The notes under the pieces are model-generated. The model was not told the DNA's origin, did not search any database, and was given only the letters and a program-made list of their open reading frames with translations. A stretch of 64,000 nt of DNA from Beta vulgaris subsp. vulgaris. Lineage: Eukaryota > Streptophyta > Magnoliopsida > Caryophyllales > Amaranthaceae. The position numbers and the translations under genes were made by a program. The stretch spans positions 3,093,800 through 3,157,799 of the forward strand of contig NC_079206.1 of assembly GCF_026745355.1 (NCBI RefSeq), written 5' to 3'. Shown piece after piece: positions 24,781 through 44,165 of the stretch (position 1 is the first letter of the stretch; each line of letters begins with the position of its first letter).

Positions 24781-27289
24781 CCCAAAATATTTATATGGTT
24801 TTCTTTTTCTCTTCCCTCCTCACGCCCTCTTCTTTCTCTCTCATCAATCTCTTCTTTTGTGCCGGCGCCAAACTTTACCCTAGCTCTTTCTCTCTCCATT
24901 TCTCCGAACAAAGACTTTATTCATCAGGTATTTCTCTGATTTTGACCTTCAATTTCTTGTTTTTTTTTTCAATATTTTGTCCTTTTTTGCTTTGAATTTT
25001 ACATGCTGATTTTAGTTTTTTTGTGTGGATTTGAGAATATTTTTGTTGCTGAATTAATTCAATTATTCATTGTGTTTTACAATTTCATCCTTTTTCTAGA
25101 ACTAATGATATCGGATTTAAACTCAGGATGATGAATTTCAGAGGTCCTGGATTTATGTTATGAATCCTGTCTTTTTTGTGATTTTGTAATTATTGAATTT
25201 TAAGTTGTTTACGTTTATTTTGCAAGATTTTGTTCATATGTTAGCTTGTGTAACCTGAATTTGACAAAAATATCATTTTCGTTGATTTTTTTTGGCACTG
25301 TTGAATTTTTTAACTTTGATGATAAGTAGTAGATTTTATTCAACATTTTTTTTGTTTTCATTTGCGTTACGCTTCCAAATTAAGCTGTGTTTTTCTCAAT
25401 TTTTTAGTTTTGCAATTATTGATGTATAATTAATTAGATGTTGTCAGTTGTTTTCAGAATTTGATTTATATGATTATCATTTTTGGTGAAAAACCTGCGG
25501 CTGTAGAATTAGCTTTGCTGAAGTTGTTTTAATTGCATTTCAGATCTGGAAGTTTTGAATTAATTTGTTGCAGCTGATTTAACTTTGCTAGGTTTATAGC
25601 GAGTCAACTAATTCAAGGTTTGCGCAATTTCAAATTTCGGAATTATTAGAACTAATTTTTGTTGGATCATGTTACTTTTGTATGTTCAAGTAAAAAAACA
25701 AAGTGTCATCTTCATTTTTGCCTTGTGTTCTGCTCTAGATGTGTTTTGAACTCTAGGAAGAAAATAAGACCTTGTGTTATGGAAACGATTTCTTGTGACG
25801 ATTCATGTTATGCAACCTCAAATCATTTTTGGGACTAATACTTTGTTGTTGTTGTTCTAGGAAGAAAATAAGGGTCAACTATTGGTCAAACAGGGTAGCT
25901 TTGATGTTCTTCCTGTAAATTTTGATTTTTAGACCTTTTTCTTTTTTCGATAAGGGAAAACAATAAATATTTTGAAAGTCATCTTTGGATCAGTAAAGGT
26001 CTATAATTGGTTTATGGATCGCTAGAACTCTAGTGATTGTCTTGTAGATTGCAGGGTAGTTATGTTCATTACAAGTTTATATTTTCATGTTTTTTCTCTT
26101 CTTCCTCTGGATATTCTACTTCTATACTCTTCCTTTATGTGACAAGTTTCTATCAGGATTCAGAGCCATGCTTGCTTGACTGTTAGTTACAGATTGTGTT
26201 TTTGATGCTTCATAGACTCTTGTCAGTATCATCAAGACTAATGTTTATGATTTTTGTACAGTCCTAGGGAGTGACTGCTGACATTTATCTATTAATCTGC
26301 TCTTGTAATTTTGTGATATGGCATGTTGGAAAATGTGGTTAAATGAAACTTATTTCTTGGGTTTTAGTTGTTGTTTCGTGCAAAGTTATGTCTTATGTAA
26401 TTTGTAATCCAACTTGTCTAGGTAGCTGCTTTATTCGAAACTCCTAGCTTAATGGATATTGCATATAGTAATTGTTTCATTTACTTCCTATGCTTGTGTG
26501 ATAAGCTCAATTAAAACTTTTGAGTGCATATGCATTTTGCAAAGTGGACACTCACCTTCTTAAAGATAAAACTAAATGCAATTTTTACACATCAAATCTT
26601 GATTGTATATAATATGATCATTGAGCTATTGGGAAGTGCCATAGTGGTAATGGAAGCATAATTTTTTGGATGTCTCATGTCTGTAAAGTTACATAAAATA
26701 TGTGGATTTGTTGAATTCATTATATGCTCACTGAACCGAACTTGTGTTTTTCAACTTTTCACATCTTGGTGCATTCGGGGTCATTTCACTGCTTTCATAC
26801 TTCTAGGAATTGTATATTGTTGTGTTTGGGGTCGTTGTCACTCCTTATTCATGAAGCTGGGAAGCAATTTTATGGTATCTTAATTTTTGGTGACATTGTT
26901 GGCTTTTGTTTCCATGTCCAGCTAAAGTTTTTGCGTATAAGAAATTAATGTTTTAAAATTTTACTTGGCTAATGTTTCCTTTATTATTGTTTCTGTTACA
27001 GGATAATATGCGTCTATGACATTATTGCAAACTATACACTTGTGGGTTGGCCTTTTTTATGATCTTCTCGTCAAATTGCCAGTAATTTAGTTTCTTTGCT
27101 GATCCTTTATAGAAGCAATGGACCGGTGTGATACCTCAGGGTTCGTTAGCGGGGGTGGGATGTGCTCTCCTAGATACTGTTAACCCTAGTTTAGGTTTGT
27201 AGTTATTAGGTAAACCTGGAAGTCAGGAAGGACTGATATCTGTGGCTGAGATTTCTGTTGGGCGTGAGTGTTGTAATTTTGATTGGTTT
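24781..27289 (+). promoter_or_regulatory. Promoter, split 5' leader and 2.1-kb leader intron of the Cys/His-repeat gene
   Basis: A TATA-like AATATTTATATGG lies near 24785, followed by a CT-rich leader. A GT donor at 24928 (CATCAG|GTATTTC) and an acceptor at 27001 (CTGTTACAG|GATAAT) define an intron of 2074 bp. The intron is T-rich, as plant introns are. The second leader exon, 27002-27289, carries three upstream ORFs at 27008-27019, 27059-27085 and 27118-27183. Long first introns in plant leaders often raise expression, but here that is only an inference. Confidence 0.65.
27118..27183 (+). CDS. Upstream ORF in the leader, 21 residues
   Basis: The ATG at 27118 has a good context (G at -3, G at +4) and opens a 21-codon frame ending TAA at 27181. 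The peptide starts MDRCDTSGF, has a Gly-rich middle and ends CSPRYC. The main ATG lies 107 bases further on in another frame. Arabidopsis relatives of the downstream gene (loricrin-like, At5g64550 and At5g09670) are, as I recall, listed among genes with conserved-peptide uORFs. That makes a translational control role plausible, but it cannot be checked here. Confidence 0.5.
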   Translation: MDRCDTSGFVSGGGMCSPRYC

Positions 27290-29215
27290 ATGGGAACTAG
27301 GAACCCAGGAGCAGGCTTTTGTCCTGGTAATTTATCAAATGTGTTTAAGAATATGGGTGATTCACTGCAAGTAGGAGGTTCGGGATCTGATCATCGTGCA
27401 GATACGATGTTACAGCTTCAATCCATTGGCTCCGATGCCCCTCAATTATTGTCATCAAAGGGAACGAAACGGAAGTGGGGTTGTAGGGGTGGAAACATGG
27501 GATTGTATGTCGACTCCTCACTTTGTCTAGGACTGCACCGTTCATCAAGTTCATCAGACAGCAAAGGTAGTTCGGCAACTGCGTGCACGACAATTTCTTC
27601 TGCCAAAGAAACCGAAGCAGAGTCCTCAATGGATCTTGATTTGGACTTTACTCTACACCTTGGCAGTGACAAATCTCCTAGTCCCAAGAAACCTGCAGTC
27701 TCAAAATTCAAGAGATTGGGTTCGCAGCTGAATCTTGACTTAGAACTGAGTCTCTCAACTAGCCCTCTTGAATCAGACATCACTAGCATCTTTGAAGGCA
27801 TAGATGCTCCTCAGAGTGGTATAGCACCATTGGCTGTTCGAGCCACACAATTTGTCGATAATGAATCTGCTTCATCTCACTGGAATGCTGAAAATTCCTC
27901 ATCACCCGTGTCCCTCTCTCCTGGTGCAGTAGGAAATATTATTTTGAAGCCCATTCCAAGAAAAGTCGATCTGAATTGTATCACCCCTGATGTCTCAGCA
28001 AGCACATTAAGTGTGCCTAAAAGCTCAGTCACCTGTTCTTCCGGGATTGTGCAGCGGCCGCATCAGCCGCAACGTGGAAGTAGTTTAAAACTTTGTCAGT
28101 TTAATGGATGTGAAAAGGGAGCAAGAGGTGCTTCTGGTCTCTGTATTGCTCATGGTGGTGGGAGAAGGTGCCAAAGGCCTGGCTGCAACAAGGGAGCTGA
28201 AGGGAGGACAGCCCTTTGCAAAGCACATGGAGGTGGAAGAAGATGTGAGTTTCTTGGTTGCACAAAGAGTGCTGAAGGACGCACAGATTTCTGCATTGCA
28301 CATGGTGGTGGGCGTCGATGTGGTCATGACAATTGCTCCCGTGCTGCTCGAGGAAAGTCTGGGTTGTGTATAAGGCATGGTGGCGGTAAGAGATGTCAAA
28401 GAGAGAACTGCACCAGGAGTGCAGAAGGTTTGTCAGGTTTGTGCATATCACATGGTGGAGGTCGACGATGCCAACATCCAGAGTGCAATAAGGGAGCTCA
28501 AGGAAGCACAATGTTCTGCAAAGCACATGGTGGGGGGAAACGATGCACTGTTGAAGGGTGTACCAGAGGTGCTGAGGGAAGCACACCTTTCTGCAAGGGC
28601 CATGGTGGAGGGAAGAGGTGCTCTTTTCCTGGATGCCCAAAGAGTGTCCATGGTGGAACCTCTTTCTGTGTGGCCCATGGAGGTGGCAAGAGGTGCGCTG
28701 TCACGGGTTGCACCAAAAGTGCAAGAGGAAGAACAGATTTCTGTGTTCGTCATGGCGGAGGAAAAAGGTGTAAATTTGACGGCTGTGGCAAAAGTGCACA
28801 AGGTAGCACTGATTTCTGCAAAGCACATGGAGGTGGGAAAAGATGTGCATGGGGACAATCAGAGTCACCGTATGGCAACCAAGCTGATGGCCCTTGTGGC
28901 TCATTTGCTAGGGGAAAAACTGGTCTCTGTGCAATGCACGGGGCATTGGTTCAAGACAAACGGGTGCACGGGGGTTTCACATTGGGTCCTTTATTGCAGG
29001 ACCCAGATTTTACCAACCCGGGGAAAAGGATGAATGCTTCTACAGGAGTAATGAGTGTTGATGCCATGGGAATGGAACTAACAGGTATTAATGCAGTGGG
29101 ATGGCCCGTGTCTGATATGATGCATACTCAAGTTCAAAGAGAGTGTCCATCTCCTCCATCTCCAGAAGGAAGAGTTCATGGTGGAAGTTTGATGTCATTG
29201 CTCGCTAGCAGTTGA
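27290..29215 (+). CDS. Tandem Cys/His-repeat nuclear protein (loricrin-like / WRKY19-like family)
   Basis: This is a single coding exon of 641 residues. The ATG at 27290 is the first in-frame one; the frame is open back to 27242, but only with GTG. The N-terminal third is Ser-rich, with GTKRKWGCRGG (a possible nuclear signal) and two Leu-alternating motifs, DLDLDFTLHL and LNLDLELSLS, that look like EAR repression motifs. Residues about 269-518 form ten tandem 25-residue units of the pattern C-x4-C-x-[KR]-x-[AV]-x-G-x4-C-x2-HGGG-[KR]-R. An eleventh, degenerate unit begins CAWGQSE and lacks the tight spacing. Cys and His positions suit one zinc per unit. No WRKY domain is present, although databases name relatives 'WRKY19-like' because WRKY19 carries such repeats. 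A transcription co-repressor role is inferred from the EAR motifs only. Confidence 0.85.
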   Translation: MGTRNPGAGFCPGNLSNVFKNMGDSLQVGGSGSDHRADTMLQLQSIGSDAPQLLSSKGTKRKWGCRGGNMGLYVDSSLCLGLHRSSSSSDSKGSSATACTTISSAKETEAESSMDLDLDFTLHLGSDKSPSPKKPAVSKFKRLGSQLNLDLELSLSTSPLESDITSIFEGIDAPQSGIAPLAVRATQFVDNESASSHWNAENSSSPVSLSPGAVGNIILKPIPRKVDLNCITPDVSASTLSVPKSSVTCSSGIVQRPHQPQRGSSLKLCQFNGCEKGARGASGLCIAHGGGRRCQRPGCNKGAEGRTALCKAHGGGRRCEFLGCTKSAEGRTDFCIAHGGGRRCGHDNCSRAARGKSGLCIRHGGGKRCQRENCTRSAEGLSGLCISHGGGRRCQHPECNKGAQGSTMFCKAHGGGKRCTVEGCTRGAEGSTPFCKGHGGGKRCSFPGCPKSVHGGTSFCVAHGGGKRCAVTGCTKSARGRTDFCVRHGGGKRCKFDGCGKSAQGSTDFCKAHGGGKRCAWGQSESPYGNQADGPCGSFARGKTGLCAMHGALVQDKRVHGGFTLGPLLQDPDFTNPGKRMNASTGVMSVDAMGMELTGINAVGWPVSDMMHTQVQRECPSPPSPEGRVHGGSLMSLLASS

Positions 29216-30321
29216 AGCACAACAGTAAAGCACTGTCAGTAACAGTCTCATAGGTGTCCTGCCCGAGCCAATAGCACTTCAAGTGCAACGAAGCTGGTTG
29301 TAGGTGACTTCTTTCATCGTTGTTCGTTTTGGTCGTGTTTCCTATCGTTTGCTTCTATTTCTCTCCATTTCAAAGTTCAGTCTACATATCAAGGTTCTAG
29401 TTTTGCTGCATTTATAATTATGATGATGATGATGATGATAAATAGCTCTCCTGCGCAGTATTGATTGCAATAGCTCGGTTGATTCAAAAATTTTGGAGTT
29501 GCAATTTTAGAATCAGGAGAATGTTAAGATGAGTATTTCAAATTTTCAGTTCACCCTGTTTTCTCTTGTAAATAGGATTGTTAATCTGGTCAGCAAGGTT
29601 CAGAATAAAATTGCTCTAGATTTATGTACGCCTTTTTCTGTCTGTCGATGAACATGGTTACATTGTACATTTTCAATATTATTCTTGAACTTGGTCAGTT
29701 CTTTTTCTTGTTGACCGTTAAATGATGATTTTCTATTGAATTTCATACATGATGAAGTATTTCATTTATTATGGGAATATGATGTTTTATTTGGGAATAT
29801 TTGTCTGCCAGAAGTAACATGGAGTATGTCCAGCACCATTGGCTGTGATGAGTTCTTTATGACTTTGAACCTTTGCTGGGTTCCATCATGTCTGATCTTG
29901 TCTGAATAATTTTGTTATTTGCTTTGGAAAAATGTTGGAACATGTTCTCTAGCTAATAGAAGTAGTAGAGTGGAGGAATTGGTATGAAGTTGTCAAATTA
30001 ATCCTCTCCTTTGTATGTTCACTAGAGAATATTACACTTTGCATTGACACAATTTTGTTTGGTTTCCATCATATATTTGCACAATGTTTATTTTAATATT
30101 TGTTGAGAGAAAAGAAAGCTGAATATTTCTTGTTATGGAGACTTGCATCTTTCTCATTCTTTTTTGTTCAATTGGAGGGCTAAGTCGTAGGAAGTTAGGG
30201 ATGGTATTCAGGACCTGGGATTAAATCCTGTCTACATTAGTGCATTTAGTTCATTTACACCAAAAAATATTAATTTTCCTCTTATTTTGAGCGTCTTACA
30301 TGCTTATTATTACTAAGCATT
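29216..30321. other. 3' UTR and intergenic flank
   Basis: Downstream of the stop, a possible poly(A) signal AATAAA occurs near 29605 and a short GAT microsatellite near 29421-29441. Around 30190-30260 a phrase similar to the SINE-like fragment at 23.7 kb appears (CTGGGATTAAATCCTG, then TGCATTTAGTTCATTTACAC). No further gene is seen. Confidence 0.45.
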
Positions 30322-30600
30322 ATAATATATACTAATATATTAAAAGATGTTCTTAAACAAGGAACGGTGTCACGCGATGCTCTTTCTAAGTGCGTTTTAT
30401 CCGCCACATACAATTAAAAAAAATAGAAATTGTATAGTATAGGGTTTGATCCCTTGACTTCAAGTTTATATAGTCAAGTTTTAACCACTATACTAAGTAA
30501 TATTTAGTGTTATTATCTTAAGGCATAATATTAATATAGATTTTTTTTCCTTGCCCGGGATATAGCTCGGATCTTATAAGTTATAACTACTTATTCCACT
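30322..30600. repeat. Dispersed repeat with tRNA-like core, copy 2
   Basis: It begins TACTAATATATTAAAAGATG, like the copy at 60.65 kb. The central part read on the - strand (30440-30503) is tRNA-like, with CTTAGTATAGTGGTTAAAAC and GGGATCAAACCC at A-box and B-box spacing. The right part has TTGCCCGGGATATAGCTCGG. It carries no coding region. Confidence 0.5.
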
Positions 30601-31637
30601 AAATAAAAACCTCCATTTATTCCATAGAACCTTCGTTCTTATTGCAATTGTAGTCTTTACATGCCAATAAAAAGGAGAAAGTGGGATTAATGTAGTATAT
30701 CATTCCCGCTTTTTACGAATTCTGTTTCCTTCCTCATTCACAAATAATTGATTTATGAAAGCCATTATTTCCAATGAGAAGTGAATAGGGTTTAGTTCTC
30801 ACGAGAAAAATGCCTTGGTATTTACTATGTAATAATGATGAGACCCCAAAAAGTAGGGTAGAAAACAAAGAAAGATATTATTCCCTATTTTTGCACCAAA
30901 ATAAAGAAAGAAACTATCCGGGAGAGCACTTTGGTTGGTGGAACTTCCGATTATGAATGGAAGGTTCATATTCTTCTACAACTTGACTATAAATGTAAAT
31001 ATGTCGTTGTCTTTTGTCATTTTTGCCAATTGATCAATCATCACTGACTATTAAACATTCTTGTAGCAAGATTTAGGCTTCGGAACCAATGTTAAGGGTT
31101 TGTTTCATTAACACAAATTAATAGAGGACTCTAAATTTATTTGGAATATGTATTTAGGAGTTGTTGTAGCCTAAATAATCAACGACTTTCCAGAAGACAC
31201 GTGGATTCATCAGGAGCGTCCACGTGTTCCCTCAAAAGGAGTAAAAAAGAAGTTTAAACTATGAGTTTTACTGAGAAAGGAGTAAAAGCCTACATTTTGG
31301 TCTGAAAGAATATTCAAACCTGAATTTCATAAAACAACGGCATATAATTGGTTGGTGTTTACCACCCAATCATTGTCTGTCACATGTCGAAGTCTGATTG
31401 TCTGACCAATCAGGTGCCCCTATTTTAGGGTGACCTCAAATGACAACATTTAGGACTCCAACACTATAAATACTCACACATTACCATGTTTTATTTGTAA
31501 ATATTATATTGTTGCTTGTAAGATAAATAAATTGTTTATGAGGGGTTTTGAACGCTTAACCTTTCACTTTGTAAGTTATCATCTAACTTTCAAATTATGA
31601 CTTTTGCTTGTGACAATATCAATTCCAAACAATATAC
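30601..31637. other. Intergenic sequence, no gene seen
   Basis: AT-rich sequence without a recognisable gene. The short blocks CACGTGGATTC and CCACGTGTTCC near 31200-31230 are G-box-like (CACGTG), but no gene start is nearby to give them meaning. Confidence 0.35.
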
Positions 31638-32594
31638 TACCTCCGTTTCGTTTTAAACGCAATAGTTTCTATTTTTGACAGTTTCAAATTAAATGCAACA
31701 ATTTTCTTCTTTCTATTTTTGGTATGATTTTTACCCTTGAAATTACCAAAATGTCCTTATTAAAAAACTTAACACACATATTATATATTACCCAAATCAA
31801 ATTAAGTACAAACCTAATCAAAATTAATCTACCTAAACATCAACCCCCTCTCTCTTCAATACCACCTCCACCCACCACCCACCACCATTTCTCTCTCCTC
31901 CATCCTCCATCACCATTTTTCTCTCCACCACCACCACTAACATCACCGCCATTATCACTGGCGTCCGTCCTCTGTCCTCCGCCACCACCACTGTCATCAT
32001 CACCTTTGTTCCACCTTCGATCTCCTTCCCCACCAGCCCAAAACCACATTCGCTCCAACGCTAGCGTCCGTTCTCTGTCGTCTGTCCTCTATCCTTCTTT
32101 CCAACCCAAAATCGTCGGCGTCCATCCTTTGTCCTGCATTCCAACCCAAAATTGCTGGCGTTCGTCCCTGTCCTTCGTTTCGACCCACCTTCACTCCATC
32201 TTCCTTCGTTCTCTCGCGATTTCTCTCTCTTCTCGATCTGTTTCTCTCTTTGTTAAGTTGTTGTGGAGGTGGAGTGGGTTTTGATAGCAGGTGTTATTGA
32301 CGATGGTTTATGGAATGGGTTTTGAGTTTTGCTTTTGATGGTTGTTTATGAAGTGGATTTAGGGTTAAGATGGTGGTGGGGCTTTTGACGTTGATTATGG
32401 CGGTACTTTTGACGGTGGTGGTAGTAGGATGTGGCAGTAGTGGTGGTTTAGTGGTAGTGATGGCAGCAGGACCCACTTTCTCTCTCCACTTAAATATAAT
32501 CACATGCCCCTTATTTTTTCTAATCACCGCATAACAAATTTCAACTAGGAGTCCGTGCCACTCCAATTGTTGCAATTAGAACGATACGGAGGTA
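31638..32594. mobile_element. Large Stowaway-like element, about 957 bp
   Basis: The left end TACCTCCGTTTCGTTTTAAA followed by CGCAA is mirrored by a right end whose inverse reads TACCTCCGTATCGTTCTAAT followed by TGCAA. TA-type flanks are present. The interior is C/T-rich and then G/T-rich. The long open frame at 31724-32284 is Pro/Ser/His low-complexity, not a transposase. It is non-autonomous. Confidence 0.65.
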
Positions 32595-33372
32595 ATATAT
32601 TTTCAAAAATTATTAAAGGAGACGGTCTAATTTTAATATAAAAGTAGACTTAGGTACTAAATGGATTAAACTAGTCATCGAAAGAAATTAACTTAGTCAT
32701 TATTGGACTTACCATTGCCTAATTTTTTAAAAGTAGGCGGTCTCTTATAAAACAAACTCATATATTTTTTGTCTTACTAAATTACTCGTGCGAGTAGCGC
32801 TTGACCCGTATTACTAGTTATCCATAATACTCCACTTTTGGTTAGTATAAACTCTAAAATAATTTGATAATTGATTCTTCAGTTCATTATTAACAAATGA
32901 GTAGCAATAAACACTGGGCCCAGCGTAGACTTCCCTAATGGGCTCAATACTTGGGCCATCTATGACCCCAAGTTTGGTCCACAATATTGTCAAGCTTTGA
33001 TATCCACTTCCCTAATGGGCTCAATACGTAGGCCATCTATGATCTATGATATCAACTTTGGGCCAATATTGTTGTCACGACAACCCTCTAAGTCCCAAGT
33101 CAGCAGACTTCATCCCAATTCCCAGCAACTTAGCATTGTAGTTGTATAGTGGAGTGGTAACTGGTAGTAGACCAGTAAACCTGGCAAAACTAATTCGACC
33201 AGAATGATTCGATCGAGATTCGAATCAGACCAGAAAACGAGGTACCCAAAATGATCTACCCAAGCCCGAACTGAAATAACCCATCAATTCAAATTATACC
33301 GTCAATTATGATTCCCAATTACATATACTCTCGAGTCCCGACACACGTATTATATATTACGAGAAAGTATTT
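32595..33372. other. Intergenic; possible Helitron 3' end near 32780-32815
   Basis: ACTCGTGCGAGTAGCGCTTG followed by ACCCGTATTACTAGT is the usual look of a plant Helitron 3' terminus: a short hairpin (ACTCG-TG-CGAGT), then CTAG, then host T at about 32815. I could not find its 5' TC end. A direct repeat of CACTTCCCTAATGGGCTCAATAC-like text occurs near 32930 and 33005. No gene is seen. Confidence 0.4.
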
Positions 33373-33650
33373 GCGCATTACCCGGTATGGGCCAACAGTG
33401 TCCATATCGGGGTATGTTAGTAATTTTGCCAGAAAAAGACAAAAAAAGTTGACTCTGATCATGTAGGAGAGAAATCAGATCAACTAGTATATGAATCAGA
33501 TCAGCTACAATGTGAATCAGATCACCTATAATGTGAATCATATCATGGATATATGTAAGTAAAAACCAAAAAAAAAAAAAACAAAAGAAAAAGGAAAAGT
33601 TGTATTTATTTACAACTTTGCCCCGGTATTTACAAATACCGGGTATGCGC
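33373..33650. mobile_element. Hairpin-ended element D with internal 21-bp tandem array
   Basis: The ends are inverted (GCGCATTACCCGGTA at 33373 against GCGCATACCCGGTATTT on the opposite strand at 33650). Each contains a hairpin: CCCGGTATGG with CCATATCGGG (33381-33411), and CCCGGTATTT-AC-AAATACCGGG (33622-33643). Between them a 21-bp unit (AATCAGATCAGCTACAATGT plus one base) repeats about four times at exactly 21-bp steps from 33473. No coding capacity. Confidence 0.6.
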
Positions 33651-33767
33651 TTATCAGCGCTCATTATATTACTAGCAAAAACGATATATATCTGTGTGAT
33701 ATAGGCCATTGGGCCTCTCTTTAATAATATTTATCATCCCTCCTGTCTCTTTTGTATACTTCTACTA

Positions 33768-34082
33768 TTTCCTCCGTTTCAAAATAGATGCCACATTGTT
33801 ATTAAAACGAATTCTTAGGCAAAATTTCATAAGCATGTTTAAGTAGTATAAAGTGAAGTAGATTAATTGTAGTGGTCCCCATGTGAAAGGAGGGAAAATA
33901 AAAAACTGTTGGGGACCACATATACAGTGAAGTAGATTAGTGTACTTAAAACAAGTTAGTAAGGGTAAAATGGTAAAAGTATAAAGCAAAAGTTACTAAA
34001 TAAGGGGAAAAAAAACATTGTTGTATCTATTTTAAAACACCCAAAAATATACAATATAATATCTATTTTAAAACGGAGGAAG
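33768..34082. mobile_element. Stowaway-type MITE, 315 bp
   Basis: The left end TTTCCTCCGTTTCAAAATAG after TA is mirrored at the right by CTATTTTAAAACGGAGGAAG before TA. No coding capacity. Confidence 0.75.
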
Positions 34083-35160
34083 TATATCAGTAGAGCTGTA
34101 GAGGTGGCTATTTGGTGGAACGAATTCGGTTAGTCTACGTTAAAAAGTGGGAAAGATTGAGAAATTCAGACATAAGAGCGCACATTGAATAATGTGGCTG
34201 GGACATATCACATATTGGTTGGGTTGGAACAGTTTTTGTTCAAATTCTTTTGTAAAAAAAGTTTGGCTTAAATAATCATGTTAATCAGGTTGGGTCTAAG
34301 CAAGCTCATGGACTAGAATATCAACCTCTTCAGATTAACTACGAGTTCATTTGATATCATTTTGAATTATCAGTTTAATGTTTTTAAAAAGATAAGTAAT
34401 TGATTCTATCAATTTGATGATCTAATAACGTATTCCCTCTGTTTTTTTTTTATTATAATTTGCTACGACTTTGAAGAGATTTTTTTTAACCCTTAAGCCT
34501 TTTAATGAATTCACTCATCGAGATGAATCTAAGAAGACCACACATGATTATATTTTTACTTATAAAAAAATTAAAATAATCGATCAAAATTGATAGCTTG
34601 ATATTCCAAAATAAAAATGCAACAAATAAAAAAAGCTAGAAAAAGTAATAGACTAATAACTACATTTTTTAACCCATTTTTTTCTTCTCATATATACAAA
34701 TCTTAACCATTAATAACCAATTAATCAAGGACGAAAACTACCTTAGATTCAGGCTTTTCCTCAATAGAAAGATCCCCCAAAACTTTCCTAAATACTAGAG
34801 GTATCTCCAGTGGCGGATGAATGTACATGAAAGTGGGATCATTGGACCCCACTTGGAGGAAAATAATATACGGAAAAAAATCTATTTTTTTTTATATAAA
34901 TATAGATAAAAGTGATAATTAGTAGTAAAAAGGACCCCACTCAACACTAAAAAAAACGAACCATATTCTACATTAACATTACTATTTCAAATACTTATAA
35001 TTAATGACACCGTTACATATAATTTCTAAATCCGTCATCGATTTCTAAATCCGTCATCGGGTATCTCAATTCTCAACCTAGTCAAGCTTCAAAGAGTTGA
35101 TACTTCAAAACTTGATACTTGATAGTTGATACTTGATAGTACCCATTCACCATGTTGAAT
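34083..35160. other. Intergenic; decayed MITE-like sequence, no gene
   Basis: A left-end-like TTCCCTCTGTTTTTTTTTTA near 34434 suggests one more eroded MITE. A short direct duplication, ATTTCTAAATCCGTCATCG, occurs twice at 35020-35058. Otherwise AT-rich and featureless. Confidence 0.35.
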
Positions 35161-35365
35161 TTTATCGCATTGAACATTGACCCGACCTCGTCTCTCTCCC
35201 ATCTCCCAAGTCCCCAAGTCCACCTCGTGCTTCTTCTTACATTGAAAATGTCACCTCTTCAAATTATCTAAATTCTCTCTCTCTCCTTCTTCACACATAT
35301 ATAATCCTCCTTACATTTCACTCTCTTCTTCCTCCATTACCATATCTACTTTCTCTCTCCTCAAA
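35161..35365 (+). promoter_or_regulatory. Core promoter and leader of the CPK29-like gene
   Basis: A TATA-box candidate CATATATAATCC lies at about 35296-35307, 60 bases before the start codon. CT-rich leader sequence (CTCTCTTCTTCCTCC, TTTCTCTCTCC) follows, as is common in plant leaders. The ATG at 35366 has AAA before it and G after it, a good context. Confidence 0.5.
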
Positions 35366-43608
<8,243 letters not shown>

Positions 43609-44165
43609 TTTATTAGACGTAACATGATGATTTGTCTTGTTTGTCTTCCTGTGAAGCTCTTCTATACCAGCTTCAATATTTAAAATTTGTGCAGCTATGC
43701 CGTTTGGAGTAGAGCAGAACTGAATCGTCATTCCATTTTTGCATCCAGTGTGGCAAAATTATTATGTAAGATCCTGTGTATATGTATTCTGAGTTTGTGC
43801 AGTTTGTCCAGTTCATCCAAATATATCCTTATGTTCTAGCTTCAAATCCTCTGGTGATTTGAATACCTTTTCGCTGTAAATTAGATGTATCAGTGGCTTA
43901 TATATACATCTGATATGGGGTTATATATCTTCTCAAATTGTTTTTTTGGCACTTTGAGTATGCGCGAATAAATACAATGTCATTTTCCCGCATTACACCC
44001 TAGTGCCACTTCCAAACACATTGCGAATAACCCAGTATCGAATACTAGAGTTCAATAGGTTGCGTGAATGTATACTTTTTGCATTGTGAGGTTGTGATTT
44101 GGCCCTTGATTTTGGAAGGTTATGTTTTGGCACTTAATGCGACTAACATGCTCAGTGTTGTGTCT
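43609..44165 (+). other. 3' UTR of CPK29-like gene and flank
   Basis: T-rich downstream sequence without coding signals. No classic AATAAA is obvious close to the stop; AATAAATACAATG occurs near 43969. Nothing else is recognised. Confidence 0.4.

Noticed and set aside
27242..27289. In-frame extension of the Cys/His-repeat protein with a GTG start
   Set aside because: Plant nuclear genes rarely start at GTG, and the first ATG at 27290 fits the family start better.
28085..28904. Several long open frames on the - strand and in other + frames under the Cys/His repeats
   Set aside because: They are shadows created by the 75-base repeat unit, which keeps all frames open.
31724..32284. 186-codon open frame in the large Stowaway-like element
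   Set aside because: The sequence is Pro/Ser/His low-complexity from CCACCA/TCTCTC DNA, with no transposase motif (no DDE-like region).
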